From the NCBI GenBank assembly GCA_002476905.1, contig DLND01000204.1:1-13112 (forward strand): a stretch of 13,112 nucleotides of DNA, read 5' to 3'. The position numbers and the translations under genes are program-made. Below the pieces are notes generated by a model. The model was given only the letters and a program-made list of their open reading frames with translations. It was not told the DNA's origin and searched no databases. This document shows positions 1-6,902 of this stretch, piece by piece; positions within the stretch are counted from its first letter, which is position 1; every line of letters begins with the position of its first letter. The DNA comes from Flavobacteriales bacterium UBA7519. GTDB lineage: Bacteria; Bacteroidota; Bacteroidia; Flavobacteriales; Weeksellaceae.

Positions 1-522
1 AAAAGATATATCATCGCTCCAAACGGGATCAAAGTAGATCAAAAAATCGTTTCAGGAGAAAGCGTAGAACCAAATGTAGGTAACGCAATGAAATTGAAAA
101 ACATTCCATTGGGTACCGTAATTTCTTGTGTAGAGATGAAGCCTGGACAAGGTGCAATCTTGGCAAGAAGTGCTGGTTCTTCAGCTCAATTGACTTCAAG
201 AGACGGAAAATATGCAATCATCAAATTGCCTTCAGGAGAATCCAGAATGATCCTTACTGAATGTATGGCAATGATTGGTTCAGTTTCAAACTCAGATCAC
301 CAATTAACAGTATCTGGTAAAGCCGGAAGAAGCAGATGGTTGGGTAGAAGACCAAGAACGAGAGCGGTTGTAATGAACCCAGTTGATCACCCAATGGGAG
401 GTGGTGAAGGACGTTCTTCAGGTGGACACCCAAGATCTAGAAATGGTATGCCAGCTAAAGGTTACAAAACAAGAAAGAAAAACAAAGTGTCTAACCGTTA
501 CATCGTATCTAAAAGAAAATAA
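1..522 (+). CDS. rplB: 50S ribosomal protein L2 (uL2), 5' end outside window
   Basis: This is the C-terminal 173 residues of L2, a 23S rRNA-binding protein of the large subunit needed for subunit joining and peptidyl transferase activity. The reading frame is open from base 1, so the gene starts upstream; an internal ATG at 88 is not the start. The family is about 273 residues long, so roughly 100 are missing. The C-terminal signature [12 protein letters not shown] is present, with the histidine (codon 388-390) that corresponds to the functionally important His229 of E. coli L2. The basic end ([18 protein letters not shown]) is typical. rpsS follows after 2 nt, as in the S10 operon. Identification is certain; the only uncertainty is the unseen 5' part. 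Confidence 0.98.
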   Translation, partial: KRYIIAPNGIKVDQKIVSGESVEPNVGNAMKLKNIPLGTVISCVEMKPGQGAILARSAGSSAQLTSRDGKYAIIKLPSGESRMILTECMAMIGSVSNSDHQLTVSGKAGRSRWLGRRPRTRAVVMNPVDHPMGGGEGRSSGGHPRSRNGMPAKGYKTRKKNKVSNRYIVSKRK

Positions 523-524
523 TT

Positions 525-803
525 ATGGCAAGATCACTTAAAAAAGGACCATTCATTCATCATACTTTAGATAAGAAGGTTCAGGCAAACGTTGAGTCTG
601 GTAAGAAGACTGTTATCAAAACTTGGTCTAGAGCATCTATGATTTCTCCAGACTTCGTAGGGCAAACTATCGCTGTTCACAATGGGAAGTCTTTTATCCC
701 GGTTTATGTAACAGAAAACATGGTTGGTCATAAGTTAGGCGAATTTTCTCCGACTAGATCTTTCAGAGGTCACGGTGGTAACAAAAATAAAGGAGGTAGA
801 TAA
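525..803 (+). CDS. rpsS: 30S ribosomal protein S19 (uS19)
   Basis: S19 sits in the head of the small subunit, pairs with S13 and contacts the A-site finger of 23S rRNA. The 92-residue length matches the family. The start [11 protein letters not shown] and the signature [18 protein letters not shown] near the C-terminus are diagnostic. It lies 2 nt after rplB and 2 nt before rplV, so translational coupling is likely. Its last codons (NKGGR) contain a full Shine-Dalgarno sequence for rplV, so the end of this gene also serves as the next ribosome binding site. Its own start has no Shine-Dalgarno and sits in an A-rich context. Confidence 0.98.
   Translation: MARSLKKGPFIHHTLDKKVQANVESGKKTVIKTWSRASMISPDFVGQTIAVHNGKSFIPVYVTENMVGHKLGEFSPTRSFRGHGGNKNKGGR
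789..797 (+). promoter_or_regulatory. Strong Shine-Dalgarno for rplV inside the end of rpsS
   Basis: AAAGGAGGT at 789-797 contains AAGGAGGT, fully complementary to the canonical 16S rRNA 3' end, and its last base lies 8 nt before the rplV ATG at 806. No other start in the window has a comparable site; the others have A/T-rich upstream regions. The bases also encode the KGGR end of S19, so protein constraint may contribute. Confidence 0.75.
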
Positions 804-805
804 TC

Positions 806-1201
806 ATGGGATCAAGAAAAAGAGAAAGTGCTTTAGCACGTAAAATAGCAAACCAAGATGTGGCAAAAGCGTTACATAACGACTGTCCGTCTTCTCCAAG
901 AAAAATGAGATTAGTTGCTGACATCATTAGAGGGGTAGAAGTTGATAAAGCTTTATATATCCTAAAATACTCTAAGAAAGATGCATCTAACAAATTAGAA
1001 AAAGTATTGCTTTCTGCTATTGCAAACTGGCAAGCTAAAAACGAAGGTGCTGACATCGAGGAGGCTAACCTTATCGTTAAAGAAATATTTGTAGACAGTG
1101 CAAGACAATTGAAGAGACTAAGACCTGCCCCACAAGGTAGAGGTTACAGAATCAGAAAAAGATCAAACCACATTACACTAATTTTAGGTACTAAAAATTA
1201 A
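806..1201 (+). CDS. rplV: 50S ribosomal protein L22 (uL22)
   Basis: L22 binds 23S rRNA and its long beta-hairpin lines the peptide exit tunnel; changes in that loop are known to give macrolide resistance in other bacteria. At 131 residues it is longer than the 110 of E. coli because of about 20 extra N-terminal residues ([20 protein letters not shown]), a form usual in Bacteroidota. The core [14 protein letters not shown] and the C-terminal hairpin region [22 protein letters not shown] are clear. The tunnel loop looks intact, with no insertion. The ATG at 806 is supported by the strong Shine-Dalgarno ahead of it and by the family-typical N-terminus. Confidence 0.97.
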   Translation: MGSRKRESALARKIANQDVAKALHNDCPSSPRKMRLVADIIRGVEVDKALYILKYSKKDASNKLEKVLLSAIANWQAKNEGADIEEANLIVKEIFVDSARQLKRLRPAPQGRGYRIRKRSNHITLILGTKN

Positions 1202-1209
1202 TTCAAGGT

Positions 1210-1944
1210 ATGGGACAGAAGACAAATCCAATTGGTAACAGATTAGGTATCATCAGAGGATGGGATTCGAACTGGTTCGGTGGAAAAAACTACGGTGATA
1301 AAATCGCTGAAGACTACAAAATCAGAAGATACCTTGAAGCAAGATTATCTAAAGGTGGTATTTCAAAAATTTATATTGAAAGAACACTAAAATTAGTAAC
1401 AGTAACTATCACTACTGCAAGACCAGGTTTAATCATCGGAAAAGGCGGTCAGGAAGTTGATAAATTGAAAGAAGAGTTGAAAAAATTGACTGGAAAGGAT
1501 ATTCAGATCAACATCTTCGAAATCAAAAGACCTGAGCTAGACGCTGTTTTAGTTGCTGACAGTATTGCTAAACAAATCGAAAACAGAATCTCTTACAGAA
1601 GAGCTGTTAAGATGGCAATGGCTAGCACTATGAGAATGGGTGCAGAAGGTATTAAAGTAATGATCTCCGGAAGATTGAACGGTGCAGAGATGGCAAGATC
1701 AGAATCTTTTAAAGAAGGAAGAATTCCTTTGTCTACTTTCCGTGCAGATATCGATTATCATATCGGTGAAGCACTAACTCAGTACGGTAAGCTTGGTGTA
1801 AAAGTTTGGATTATGAAAGGTGAAGTTTACGGTAAAAGAGAACTTACACCACTTGTAGGACAACAGAAAAAAGCACCTGCTGGCGGTAGAGAAAGAGGCG
1901 AGAGAGGAGAAAGAGGAGACAGAAAACCAAGAAGAAATAATTAA
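1210..1944 (+). CDS. rpsC: 30S ribosomal protein S3 (uS3)
   Basis: S3 lies at the mRNA entry tunnel in the head of the 30S subunit and takes part in mRNA unwinding. The 244-residue protein starts [13 protein letters not shown], has a KH RNA-binding domain with the GKGG loop at residues 77-80, and the C-terminal S3 signature around [29 protein letters not shown] (split here as two adjoining blocks, [12 protein letters not shown] and [15 protein letters not shown]). It ends in a highly charged RG/E tail of about 20 residues ([12 protein letters not shown]) that is longer than in E. coli and looks like a low-complexity RNA-contacting extension. rplV ends 8 nt upstream; a 78-nt gap, unusually large for this operon, separates it from rplP. 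Confidence 0.97.
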   Translation: MGQKTNPIGNRLGIIRGWDSNWFGGKNYGDKIAEDYKIRRYLEARLSKGGISKIYIERTLKLVTVTITTARPGLIIGKGGQEVDKLKEELKKLTGKDIQINIFEIKRPELDAVLVADSIAKQIENRISYRRAVKMAMASTMRMGAEGIKVMISGRLNGAEMARSESFKEGRIPLSTFRADIDYHIGEALTQYGKLGVKVWIMKGEVYGKRELTPLVGQQKKAPAGGRERGERGERGDRKPRRNN

Positions 1945-2022
1945 TAAAATTTTAGAGGATAGTTTTTAAATGACCGTTACTTTTTTAAAATCTAAATTCT
2001 AAAATCTAAAATTTAAGAAATT
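1945..2022 (+). other. AT-rich rpsC-rplP spacer with imperfect tandem repeat
   Basis: This 78-nt gap interrupts an otherwise tightly packed operon. It holds a 10-bp palindrome TAAAATTTTA (1945-1954) and two 14-nt units at 1987-2000 and 2001-2014 that agree at 12 of 14 positions, both starting AAAATCTAAA. A TACTTTTT string (1978-1985) is one base off the Bacteroidota -7 box, but no -33 element is visible, so I do not call a promoter. A 10-codon ORF (1970-2002) is probably chance. Confidence 0.5.
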
Positions 2023-2448
2023 ATGTTACAACCAAAAAGAACCAAATTCCGTAGAGTTCATAAGATGAAAATGAAGGGGATTGCCCAAAGAGGTAATCAA
2101 CTTGCTTACGGAACTTTCGGGATCAAAGCGACTGAAGGTGCTTGGATCACTGCAAGACAGATTGAAGCAGCGCGTATCGCAGCTACAAGATATATGAAAA
2201 GAGAAGGTCAGCTATGGATCAAAATATTCCCAGATAAGCCGATTACTAAGAAACCAGCCGAAGTAAGGATGGGTAAAGGTAAAGGTGCTGTAGAATATTG
2301 GGTAGCCGTAGTAAAACCTGGTAAAATTATGTTCGAAATTGGTGGAGTGCCTTACGAAGTAGCGAAAGAAGCTCTTAGACTTGCTGCGCAGAAATTGCCA
2401 GTAGTTACCAAATTCATAGTTGCAAACGATTTTGTTAAACCTCTTTAA
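2023..2448 (+). CDS. rplP: 50S ribosomal protein L16 (uL16)
   Basis: L16 is a late-assembling large-subunit protein next to the A- and P-site tRNAs and helps to shape the peptidyl transferase centre. The 141-residue product (E. coli 136) starts [19 protein letters not shown] and carries the two family signatures, the region around [18 protein letters not shown] and [19 protein letters not shown]. Length and motifs are intact. The ATG at 2023 is preceded by an A-rich stretch without a Shine-Dalgarno, normal for the phylum. rpmC follows after 11 nt, the conserved L16-L29-S17 order. Confidence 0.98.
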   Translation: MLQPKRTKFRRVHKMKMKGIAQRGNQLAYGTFGIKATEGAWITARQIEAARIAATRYMKREGQLWIKIFPDKPITKKPAEVRMGKGKGAVEYWVAVVKPGKIMFEIGGVPYEVAKEALRLAAQKLPVVTKFIVANDFVKPL

Positions 2449-2459
2449 TCTCTATTATA

Positions 2460-2645
2460 ATGAAAAAAGCTGACATCAAGAATCTAAGCGTAGAGGATAT
2501 CAAAGTTCAACTGGCAGATGCTAAAGCTAATTACTCTAAAATGAAATTAGCACACAGAATCAGCCCTGTTGAGAATCCGATTCAGATCAGAGATTTGAGA
2601 AAAACAATCGCAAGACTAAATACAGAGTTAACTAACAAACAATAA
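2460..2645 (+). CDS. rpmC: 50S ribosomal protein L29 (uL29)
   Basis: L29 is a small helical-hairpin protein at the peptide exit site, next to L23, where it helps to form the docking area for trigger factor and SRP. The 61 residues fit the family (about 60-70). The C-terminal signature region, [20 protein letters not shown] followed by RLNTEL, is recognisable, and two helices are predicted around a short turn at the proline. It sits between rplP and rpsQ as expected. No irregularity is visible. Confidence 0.95.
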   Translation: MKKADIKNLSVEDIKVQLADAKANYSKMKLAHRISPVENPIQIRDLRKTIARLNTELTNKQ

Positions 2646-2659
2646 TATTCCTTTTTACA

Positions 2660-2914
2660 ATGGAAAGAAATTTAAGAAAAGAAAGAATCGGGGTAGTTTC
2701 CAGCAATAAAATGGAAAAAACTATTGTTGTTAGCGAAACTACGAGAGTAAAGCACCCAATGTACGGTAAGTTCGTTTTAAAAACGAAAAAATATACTGCA
2801 CACGATGAGAACAATGAGTGCAACGAAGGAGATACAGTTTTGATTACAGAAACTAGACCTTTGAGCAAGAACAAGAGATGGAGATTAGTAAGAATCATAG
2901 AAAAAGCTAAGTAA
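2660..2914 (+). CDS. rpsQ: 30S ribosomal protein S17 (uS17)
   Basis: S17 is a primary 16S rRNA-binding protein of OB-fold type that starts folding of the 5' domain of the small subunit. The 84 residues match E. coli length. [14 protein letters not shown] near the N-terminus, [10 protein letters not shown] in the middle and the C-terminal signature [20 protein letters not shown] identify it. It follows rpmC by 14 nt and precedes rplN by only 2 nt, so the S10 and spc sections run into each other here with no visible terminator or promoter between them, unlike E. coli where they are separate operons. Confidence 0.98.
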   Translation: MERNLRKERIGVVSSNKMEKTIVVSETTRVKHPMYGKFVLKTKKYTAHDENNECNEGDTVLITETRPLSKNKRWRLVRIIEKAK

Positions 2915-2916
2915 TA

Positions 2917-3285
2917 ATGTTACAAACAGAATCAAGATTAAAAGTTGCTGATAACACAGGTGCTAAAGAAGTATTGGTGATCAGAGTTCTGGGAGGAACC
3001 AGAAGAAGATATGCTTCAGTTGGTGATAAAATCGTTGTTACTATCAAAGATTCTACACCATCAGGTAATGCTAAAAAAGGTCAAGTATCGAAAGCGGTAG
3101 TGGTAAGAACTAAAAAAGCAGTTAGAAGAAAAGATGGATCTTACATCAAATTCGAAGACAATGCTTGCGTATTACTAAACGCTGCTGGAGAAATGAGAGG
3201 AACACGTGTTTTCGGACCGGTTGCCCGTGAGTTGAGAGACAAAGAATATATGAAAGTGATTTCATTAGCTCCTGAAGTACTTTAA
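2917..3285 (+). CDS. rplN: 50S ribosomal protein L14 (uL14)
   Basis: L14 binds 23S rRNA at the subunit interface, forming bridges to 16S rRNA, and is the docking site of the silencing factor RsfS in other bacteria. The product has exactly the family length of 122 residues, starts [19 protein letters not shown], and shows the signature region around [19 protein letters not shown] and the C-terminus [23 protein letters not shown] (last part ISLAPEVL). The ATG lies 2 nt behind the rpsQ stop, suggesting reinitiation. Nothing is missing. Confidence 0.98.
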   Translation: MLQTESRLKVADNTGAKEVLVIRVLGGTRRRYASVGDKIVVTIKDSTPSGNAKKGQVSKAVVVRTKKAVRRKDGSYIKFEDNACVLLNAAGEMRGTRVFGPVARELRDKEYMKVISLAPEVL

Positions 3286-3303
3286 TTTTAAAATTTTAAG
3301 AAA

Positions 3304-3624
3304 ATGACAAAAGTTAAAATAAAAAGAGGAGACAACGTAATCGTTACTACCGGAAAAAATAAAGGAAGTAAAGGTGAAGTTCTTGAGGTAATCAGAAAAG
3401 AAGGTAAAGATCCTAGAGTTATTGTTGCAGGTATTAATATTGTTAAGAAACATACTAAGCCATCTGCTCAAAATCCTCAAGGTGGAATCGTTGAAAAAGA
3501 GGCTTCACTACATATTTCAAACGTATCATTGGTTGATAAAAGCGGAAAAGCTACAAAAGCTGGATACAAAGTAGAAGGTGATAAAAAAGTGAGAGTTGCA
3601 AAAACAACTGGTGAAACTTTATAA
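3304..3624 (+). CDS. rplX: 50S ribosomal protein L24 (uL24)
   Basis: L24 is an assembly-initiating protein of the large subunit, located near the tunnel exit. The 106-residue protein has an N-terminal KOW motif ([20 protein letters not shown], about residues 8-28) and the following [20 protein letters not shown] segment typical of bacterial L24. Length is as in E. coli (104). It stands between rplN (18 nt upstream) and rplE (11 nt downstream) in the standard order. The start context TTTTAAGAAAATG is A-rich with no Shine-Dalgarno. Confidence 0.97.
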   Translation: MTKVKIKRGDNVIVTTGKNKGSKGEVLEVIRKEGKDPRVIVAGINIVKKHTKPSAQNPQGGIVEKEASLHISNVSLVDKSGKATKAGYKVEGDKKVRVAKTTGETL

Positions 3625-3635
3625 TTAAAATTACA

Positions 3636-4187
3636 ATGGAATATATAGTAAGACCAAAACAACAATATAAAGAAAAAATTGTTCCGGCAATGATGGAAGA
3701 ATTTGGGTACAAAAGCGTAATGCAAGTGCCTAAATTAGAAAAAATCGTTGTATCACAAGGTTTGGGCGCTGCTACAGCCGACAAGAAGATTGTAGACTAT
3801 GCAGTAGAAGAACTTACAGCAATTACCGGTCAAAAAGCTGTTGGTACTTTGTCTAAAAAAGATGAGGCTGCTTTCAAATTGAGAAAGGGAATGCCAGTAG
3901 GAGCAAGAGTAACTCTAAGAGCTGATAAAATGTATGAGTTCTTGGATAGATTAACTTCTTCTGCACTTCCAAGAATTAGAGATTTCTCTGGAATCAAGGC
4001 AGACGGTTTCGATGGTAGAGGTAATTATAACTTAGGTATTACTGAGCAGATTATCTTCCCGGAGATTGTTATTGACAAAGTGAAGAAAATCCAAGGGATG
4101 GACATTACTTTCGTAACATCTGCGAAAACTGACAAAGAAGCTAAAGCACTATTAACTCACTTCGGTTTACCTTTCAAAAACAACTAA
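3636..4187 (+). CDS. rplE: 50S ribosomal protein L5 (uL5)
   Basis: L5 binds 5S rRNA together with L18 in the central protuberance and contacts the P-site tRNA. The 183 residues compare with 179 in E. coli. Seen in sequence: the signature region [16 protein letters not shown], the [20 protein letters not shown] block, [13 protein letters not shown], and the C-terminal [20 protein letters not shown]. rpsN follows after 3 nt. In E. coli the S8 repressor binds at the L5 start; I could not recognise that structure here, and S8 is in a separate transcription unit in this genome. Confidence 0.98.
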   Translation: MEYIVRPKQQYKEKIVPAMMEEFGYKSVMQVPKLEKIVVSQGLGAATADKKIVDYAVEELTAITGQKAVGTLSKKDEAAFKLRKGMPVGARVTLRADKMYEFLDRLTSSALPRIRDFSGIKADGFDGRGNYNLGITEQIIFPEIVIDKVKKIQGMDITFVTSAKTDKEAKALLTHFGLPFKNN

Positions 4188-4190
4188 GAA

Positions 4191-4460
4191 ATGGCTAAAG
4201 AATCAATGAAAGCGCGTGAGCGCAAAAGAGAAGCTACTGTAGCTAAATATGCTGAGAAAAGAAAGGCTCTTAAAGAAGCCGGAGATTACGAAGCATTGCA
4301 AAAACTTCCGAAAAATGCATCTCCTGTGAGACTTCACAACAGATGTAAACTAACAGGAAGACCAAGAGGATATATGAGAACGTTTGGTATCTCCAGAGTA
4401 ACTTTCCGTGAAATGGCTAACAACGGTCTTATCCCAGGTGTTAAAAAAGCAAGTTGGTAA
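4191..4460 (+). CDS. rpsN: 30S ribosomal protein S14 (uS14), zinc-free form
   Basis: S14 binds 16S rRNA in the head of the small subunit, beside S3 and S10. The 89-residue product contains the family motif [20 protein letters not shown] and ends in KKASW. Only one cysteine is present in the motif, so the CxxC pairs of the short zinc-binding form are absent; this is the longer, zinc-independent form. It is the last gene before the 340-nt break: a 12-bp hairpin starts 14 nt after its stop, so some transcription from upstream probably ends here. rplE ends 3 nt upstream. Confidence 0.97.
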   Translation: MAKESMKARERKREATVAKYAEKRKALKEAGDYEALQKLPKNASPVRLHNRCKLTGRPRGYMRTFGISRVTFREMANNGLIPGVKKASW

Positions 4461-4474
4461 GCAATTAAAATTTT

Positions 4475-4516
4475 TACAGCTGACTTCTATATTTTTATAA
4501 GTCAGCTGTATTTTAA
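4475..4516 (+). terminator. Hairpin terminator after rpsN
   Basis: A perfect 12-bp inverted repeat, TACAGCTGACTT (4475-4486) and AAGTCAGCTGTA (4499-4510), encloses a 12-nt AT-rich loop and is followed by TTTTAATAAA. The U-tract is short (TATTTT), so termination may be partial. A T/A-rich string on the left side makes it possible that it also works in reverse. It lies between rpsN and a new promoter, as expected for an attenuating internal terminator. Confidence 0.7.
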
Positions 4517-4546
4517 TAAATAGAGGACAAAATTAGGTCGAAGTAT

Positions 4547-4595
4547 ATGCAAAATAAAAAAATAAATCTTTTTATTTTTTTTTGTACTTTTGCAT
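4547..4595 (+). repeat. Nested inverted repeat overlapping the rpsH promoter
   Basis: Outer arms ATGCAAAA (4547-4554) and TTTTGCAT (4588-4595) are perfect complements. Inside them AAAAAAATAAA (4556-4566) pairs perfectly with TTTATTTTTTT (4571-4581) around a 4-nt TCTT loop; the right side carries a 6-nt bulge TTGTAC. The structure covers the promoter box. In a read-through transcript it would fold as an A/U hairpin with a U-rich right arm and could act as a second terminator. Confidence 0.5.
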
Positions 4596-4600
4596 CCGCT
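4581..4600 (+). promoter_or_regulatory. Bacteroidota-type promoter for rpsH and downstream genes
   Basis: TACTTTTG at 4585-4592 matches the Bacteroidota -7 consensus TAnnTTTG exactly and is preceded directly by a T9 tract ending in TTTG (to 4584). The string TTTGTACTTTTGCA is the kind seen at strongly expressed flavobacterial genes. A transcription start is expected shortly downstream, about 4597-4602. No clear TTTG -33 element is visible about 19-21 nt upstream. Together with the terminator at 4475, this separates rpsH-rplQ from the genes before. Confidence 0.7.
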
Positions 4601-4800
4601 TAGAAATTTTTTTTTTCTGGGAGATTAATTTTCGTTTAGAAAATATTTATTAAAATAGATTAATAAATCAAAGTGACAATTAAGTTGTTTAGATACTGAA
4701 GGTAAAATGTTGGATGAAGAAACATTCGAAATCTATAAGTTTTTAATCTTCAAGTCTTTTCAATACTGGTTGTCATTAACCAATAATTTAAAATAAAGAA
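4601..4800 (+). promoter_or_regulatory. Structured 5' leader of the rpsH transcript
   Basis: About 200 nt lie between the promoter and rpsH, much more than in any other gap. Seen in order: a T10 tract (4607-4616); a perfect 8-bp AT inverted repeat (4645-4652 with 4661-4668); then a nested set, with 4672-4682 pairing to 4767-4777 (11 bp including 3 G-U), TGAAGG 4697-4702 to TTTTCA 4757-4762, TGAAGA 4715-4720 to TCTTCA 4747-4752. The nesting suggests one long folded element that ends just before the rpsH start, a plausible place for ribosomal-protein feedback. No known leader family was recognised; the function is inference. Confidence 0.4.
4707..4796 (+). CDS. Possible 29-residue upstream ORF before rpsH
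   Basis: An ATG at 4707 opens a 29-codon frame ([20 protein letters not shown], then WLSLTNNLK) that stops at 4794-4796, 4 nt before the rpsH ATG. GAAGG (4698-4702) stands 4 nt ahead of the ATG and could be a weak ribosome binding site, though it would be paired in the proposed leader fold. The peptide resembles nothing I know; it is rich in aromatic residues and lacks the basic character of its neighbours. It may be a leader peptide coupled to rpsH translation, or chance in an AT-rich leader. Confidence is low. Confidence 0.2.
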   Translation: MLDEETFEIYKFLIFKSFQYWLSLTNNLK

Positions 4801-5199
4801 ATGGTAACAGATCCAATTTCAGATTTCCTAACAAGAGTAAGGAACGCACAAAGCGCAGGCCACAAAGTGGTGGAAATTCCTGCATCGAAAATCAAAAAAG
4901 AGATCACTAAGATTCTTTTCGACCAAGGTTATATCTTAAACTATAAGTTTGAGGATAATGCTGTTCAGGGAAGCATCAAGATCGCTTTGAAGTATGATAA
5001 GCAAACAAACAAACCTGCTATCAAATCTATCCAGAGAGCTTCTAGACCAGGTCTTCGTCAGTACAAAGGTTCTGAGGAACTTCCAAGAGTACTAAACGGA
5101 CTAGGCGTAGCAATCATCTCTACTTCTAAAGGTGTGATGACTGATAAGAAAGCTAGACAAGAGAAAGTGGGAGGCGAAGTAATTTGCTACGTATATTAA
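4801..5199 (+). CDS. rpsH: 30S ribosomal protein S8 (uS8)
   Basis: S8 is a primary binder of the central domain of 16S rRNA and in E. coli is also the translational repressor of the spc operon. The 132-residue product begins [20 protein letters not shown] and ends with the family signature [20 protein letters not shown] followed by VICYVY. Here it is the first gene after a terminator, a new promoter and a long leader, so it heads its own transcription unit. The ATG at 4801 follows an A-rich string, AATAAAGAA, without a Shine-Dalgarno. rplF follows after 18 nt. Confidence 0.98.
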   Translation: MVTDPISDFLTRVRNAQSAGHKVVEIPASKIKKEITKILFDQGYILNYKFEDNAVQGSIKIALKYDKQTNKPAIKSIQRASRPGLRQYKGSEELPRVLNGLGVAIISTSKGVMTDKKARQEKVGGEVICYVY

Positions 5200-5217
5200 T
5201 TTTTTAAAACAAGGAAA

Positions 5218-5763
5218 ATGTCAAGAATTGGTAAAGCAATTATAGAAGTTCCTGCTGGTGTTACAATATCTCAGAATGATAATGTTGTAACAGTTAAAGG
5301 TCCTAAAGGAGAATTATCTCAGGAACTTACAGGTGGAATCAGCTTCTCACAAGAAGACGGTGTGCTTACATTCACTCGTCCTTCAGACTCAAAAGAACAT
5401 AAAGCGCTACACGGTTTATACAGAGCGCTTGTCAACAATATGATTGTTGGTACTTCTACAGGATTTACTAAGCAATTAGAATTAGTAGGAGTTGGATACA
5501 GAGCATCTCACAATGGTCAGAGATTAGAACTAGCTCTAGGTTTCTCGCACGGTATTGTACTAGAATTACCGAAAGAGGTTACTCTGGATACATTGACTGA
5601 AAAAGGTAAAAATCCTATCATTACATTATCTTCTTACGATAATCAACTTCTTGGAATGGTGGCTGCAAAGATCAGATCTTTCAGAAAACCTGAGCCTTAC
5701 AAAGGAAAAGGTGTGAAATTCGTGGGTGAAATCATCAGAAGAAAAGCCGGTAAATCTGCATAA
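5218..5763 (+). CDS. rplF: 50S ribosomal protein L6 (uL6)
   Basis: L6 lies at the base of the L7/L12 stalk near the GTPase-associated centre and is required for late 50S assembly. It has two repeated RNA-binding domains (about residues 1-82 and 83-181). Visible motifs are [15 protein letters not shown] at the start, [22 protein letters not shown], and the C-terminal signature [22 protein letters not shown]. At 181 residues it is close to the 177 of E. coli. The start context is ACAAGGAAAATG, where AAGG is too short and too close to be a convincing Shine-Dalgarno. Confidence 0.98.
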   Translation: MSRIGKAIIEVPAGVTISQNDNVVTVKGPKGELSQELTGGISFSQEDGVLTFTRPSDSKEHKALHGLYRALVNNMIVGTSTGFTKQLELVGVGYRASHNGQRLELALGFSHGIVLELPKEVTLDTLTEKGKNPIITLSSYDNQLLGMVAAKIRSFRKPEPYKGKGVKFVGEIIRRKAGKSA

Positions 5764-5774
5764 AATTTAAGAAA

Positions 5775-6128
5775 ATGGCATTAACAAAAGTTGAAAAACG
5801 AATCAGAATCAAAAGAAGAGTAAGAGGAAAGATCTCCGGATCTGCAGAATTACCAAGATTGTCTGTATTCAAGAGTAATAAAGAGATCTACGCTCAGTTA
5901 GTAGATGATAAAGAAGGTAAAACATTAGTATCTGCTTCTTCCAGAGAGAAAGGTGTAGATGCTAAAGGAACTAAAACCGAGGTTTCTGAAGCAGTTGGTA
6001 AAGCTATTGCAGCTAAAGCTCTTGCAGCAGGAATCGAGAATGTTGTATTTGATAGAAATGGTTTCGTGTATCACGGTAGAGTGAAAGCTCTTGCTGACGG
6101 TGCTAGAGAAGCAGGTCTTAAATTCTAA
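5775..6128 (+). CDS. rplR: 50S ribosomal protein L18 (uL18)
   Basis: L18 binds 5S rRNA and, with L5, attaches it to the large subunit at the central protuberance. The protein is 117 residues, the same as E. coli. The basic N-terminal tail ([14 protein letters not shown]) leads into [19 protein letters not shown], and the C-terminus [20 protein letters not shown] followed by EAGLKF is the family signature. It follows rplF by 11 nt and precedes rpsE by 18 nt in standard order. Confidence 0.97.
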   Translation: MALTKVEKRIRIKRRVRGKISGSAELPRLSVFKSNKEIYAQLVDDKEGKTLVSASSREKGVDAKGTKTEVSEAVGKAIAAKALAAGIENVVFDRNGFVYHGRVKALADGAREAGLKF

Positions 6129-6146
6129 TTTTTAATTTCAGAACAT

Positions 6147-6665
6147 ATGTTAGATAGTAATATAGAAAGAGTAAAACCTGGAGGATTAGAATTGAAAGAT
6201 CGTCTGGTTGCTGTAAATAGAGTAACTAAAGTAACAAAAGGTGGTAGAGCATTTGGTTTTTCTGCAATTGTAGTTGTTGGAAACGAAGATGGTGTTATCG
6301 GTTACGGACTTGGAAAATCTAAGGAAGTTGCTTCTGCTATTGCTAAGGCTGTAGAGGATGCTAAGAAAAACTTGGTAAAAGTTCCTGTAATCAACCACAC
6401 AATTCCTCACCAGACTTCTGCTAGATACGGTGGTGCTGATATCTTCTTGAGACCAGCGTCTCACGGTACAGGACTTATCGCCGGTGGTGCTGTAAGAGCA
6501 GTATTGGAATCTGCCGGGGTACACGATGTATTGTCGAAATCTAAAGGTTCTTCTAACCCTCACAATGTGGTAAAGGCAACTTTCAATGCATTATTGGATA
6601 TCAGAAGACCAGAAGAGATTGCAAGAATGAGAGGAGTTTCTTTAACTAAAGTGTTTAACGGTTAA
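6147..6665 (+). CDS. rpsE: 30S ribosomal protein S5 (uS5)
   Basis: S5 sits at the mRNA entry channel with S3 and S4 and affects translational accuracy; mutations in its N-terminal loop give spectinomycin resistance in other bacteria. The 172-residue protein (E. coli 167) has the double-stranded RNA-binding-like N-terminal domain with [20 protein letters not shown] (about residues 24-43) and the C-terminal domain with [19 protein letters not shown]. The spectinomycin loop (VTKGGR) appears complete. The ATG at 6147 gives the short acidic N-terminus [13 protein letters not shown] usual in this phylum. rpmD follows after 11 nt. Confidence 0.98.
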   Translation: MLDSNIERVKPGGLELKDRLVAVNRVTKVTKGGRAFGFSAIVVVGNEDGVIGYGLGKSKEVASAIAKAVEDAKKNLVKVPVINHTIPHQTSARYGGADIFLRPASHGTGLIAGGAVRAVLESAGVHDVLSKSKGSSNPHNVVKATFNALLDIRRPEEIARMRGVSLTKVFNG

Positions 6666-6676
6666 TCATTATAACA

Positions 6677-6853
6677 ATGGCAACAATCAAAGTAAAATTA
6701 GTTAGAAGTGCTATTAATCGTTCTAAAACTCAGAAAAGAACACTGGAAGCACTAGGTTTCAAAAGACTTCAGCAAGTTGTAGAACACGAAGCAACACCAT
6801 CTATCTTAGGAATGATTGCTTCTGTAAGTCACTTACTGGAAGTTCAAAAATAA
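6677..6853 (+). CDS. rpmD: 50S ribosomal protein L30 (uL30)
   Basis: L30 is a small, non-essential-in-some-species large-subunit protein that binds 23S rRNA; many bacterial phyla have it, some have lost it. The ORF runs from ATG 6677 to TAA 6851-6853 and encodes 58 residues (E. coli 59): MATIKVKLVRSAINRSKTQK at the start, then the helix TLEALGFKRL and the C-terminal strand VSHLLEVQK. The pattern KVKLVRSxI...LxxLGxxK is diagnostic. It lies between rpsE and rplO as expected, 11 nt after rpsE, and is followed by a 78-nt gap with a hairpin. Confidence 0.95.
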   Translation: MATIKVKLVRSAINRSKTQKRTLEALGFKRLQQVVEHEATPSILGMIASVSHLLEVQK

Positions 6854-6865
6854 GAACAATAGACA

Positions 6866-6902
6866 AAGAGAAAAGAGACTCTTTTTTAGTCTCTTATCTC
6901 TT
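6866..6902 (+). terminator. Hairpin in the rpmD-rplO gap
   Basis: AAGAGACT (6873-6880) pairs perfectly with AGTCTCTT (6888-6895) around a 7-nt loop; after one A-A mismatch the stem continues for 6 more pairs (6866-6871 with 6897-6902). The tract after it, ATCTTTTAATC, is a poor U-run. It could be a weak terminator, an RNA-processing site or a stabiliser of the mRNA end. No matching promoter is visible before rplO, so rplO onwards must depend on read-through. Confidence 0.5.

Noticed and set aside
1861..1944. Purine-rich repeat at the 3' end of rpsC as a possible mobile or regulatory repeat
   Set aside because: It is explained by codons for the RG/E-rich S3 tail.
1970..2002. 10-codon ORF (MTVTFLKSKF) in the rpsC-rplP gap
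   Set aside because: Too short, in AT-rich repeat sequence, 20 nt from rplP, with no ribosome binding site.
2632..2898. 88-codon open frame on the - strand over rpsQ
   Set aside because: It is a mirror of the S17 coding sequence; the hydrophobic product comes from reverse-complemented Lys and Glu codons.
6186..6563. 125-codon open frame on the - strand inside rpsE
   Set aside because: It is antisense to a fully conserved S5 gene, its product is rich in Arg, Ser and Tyr from reversed codons, and no start signal is visible.
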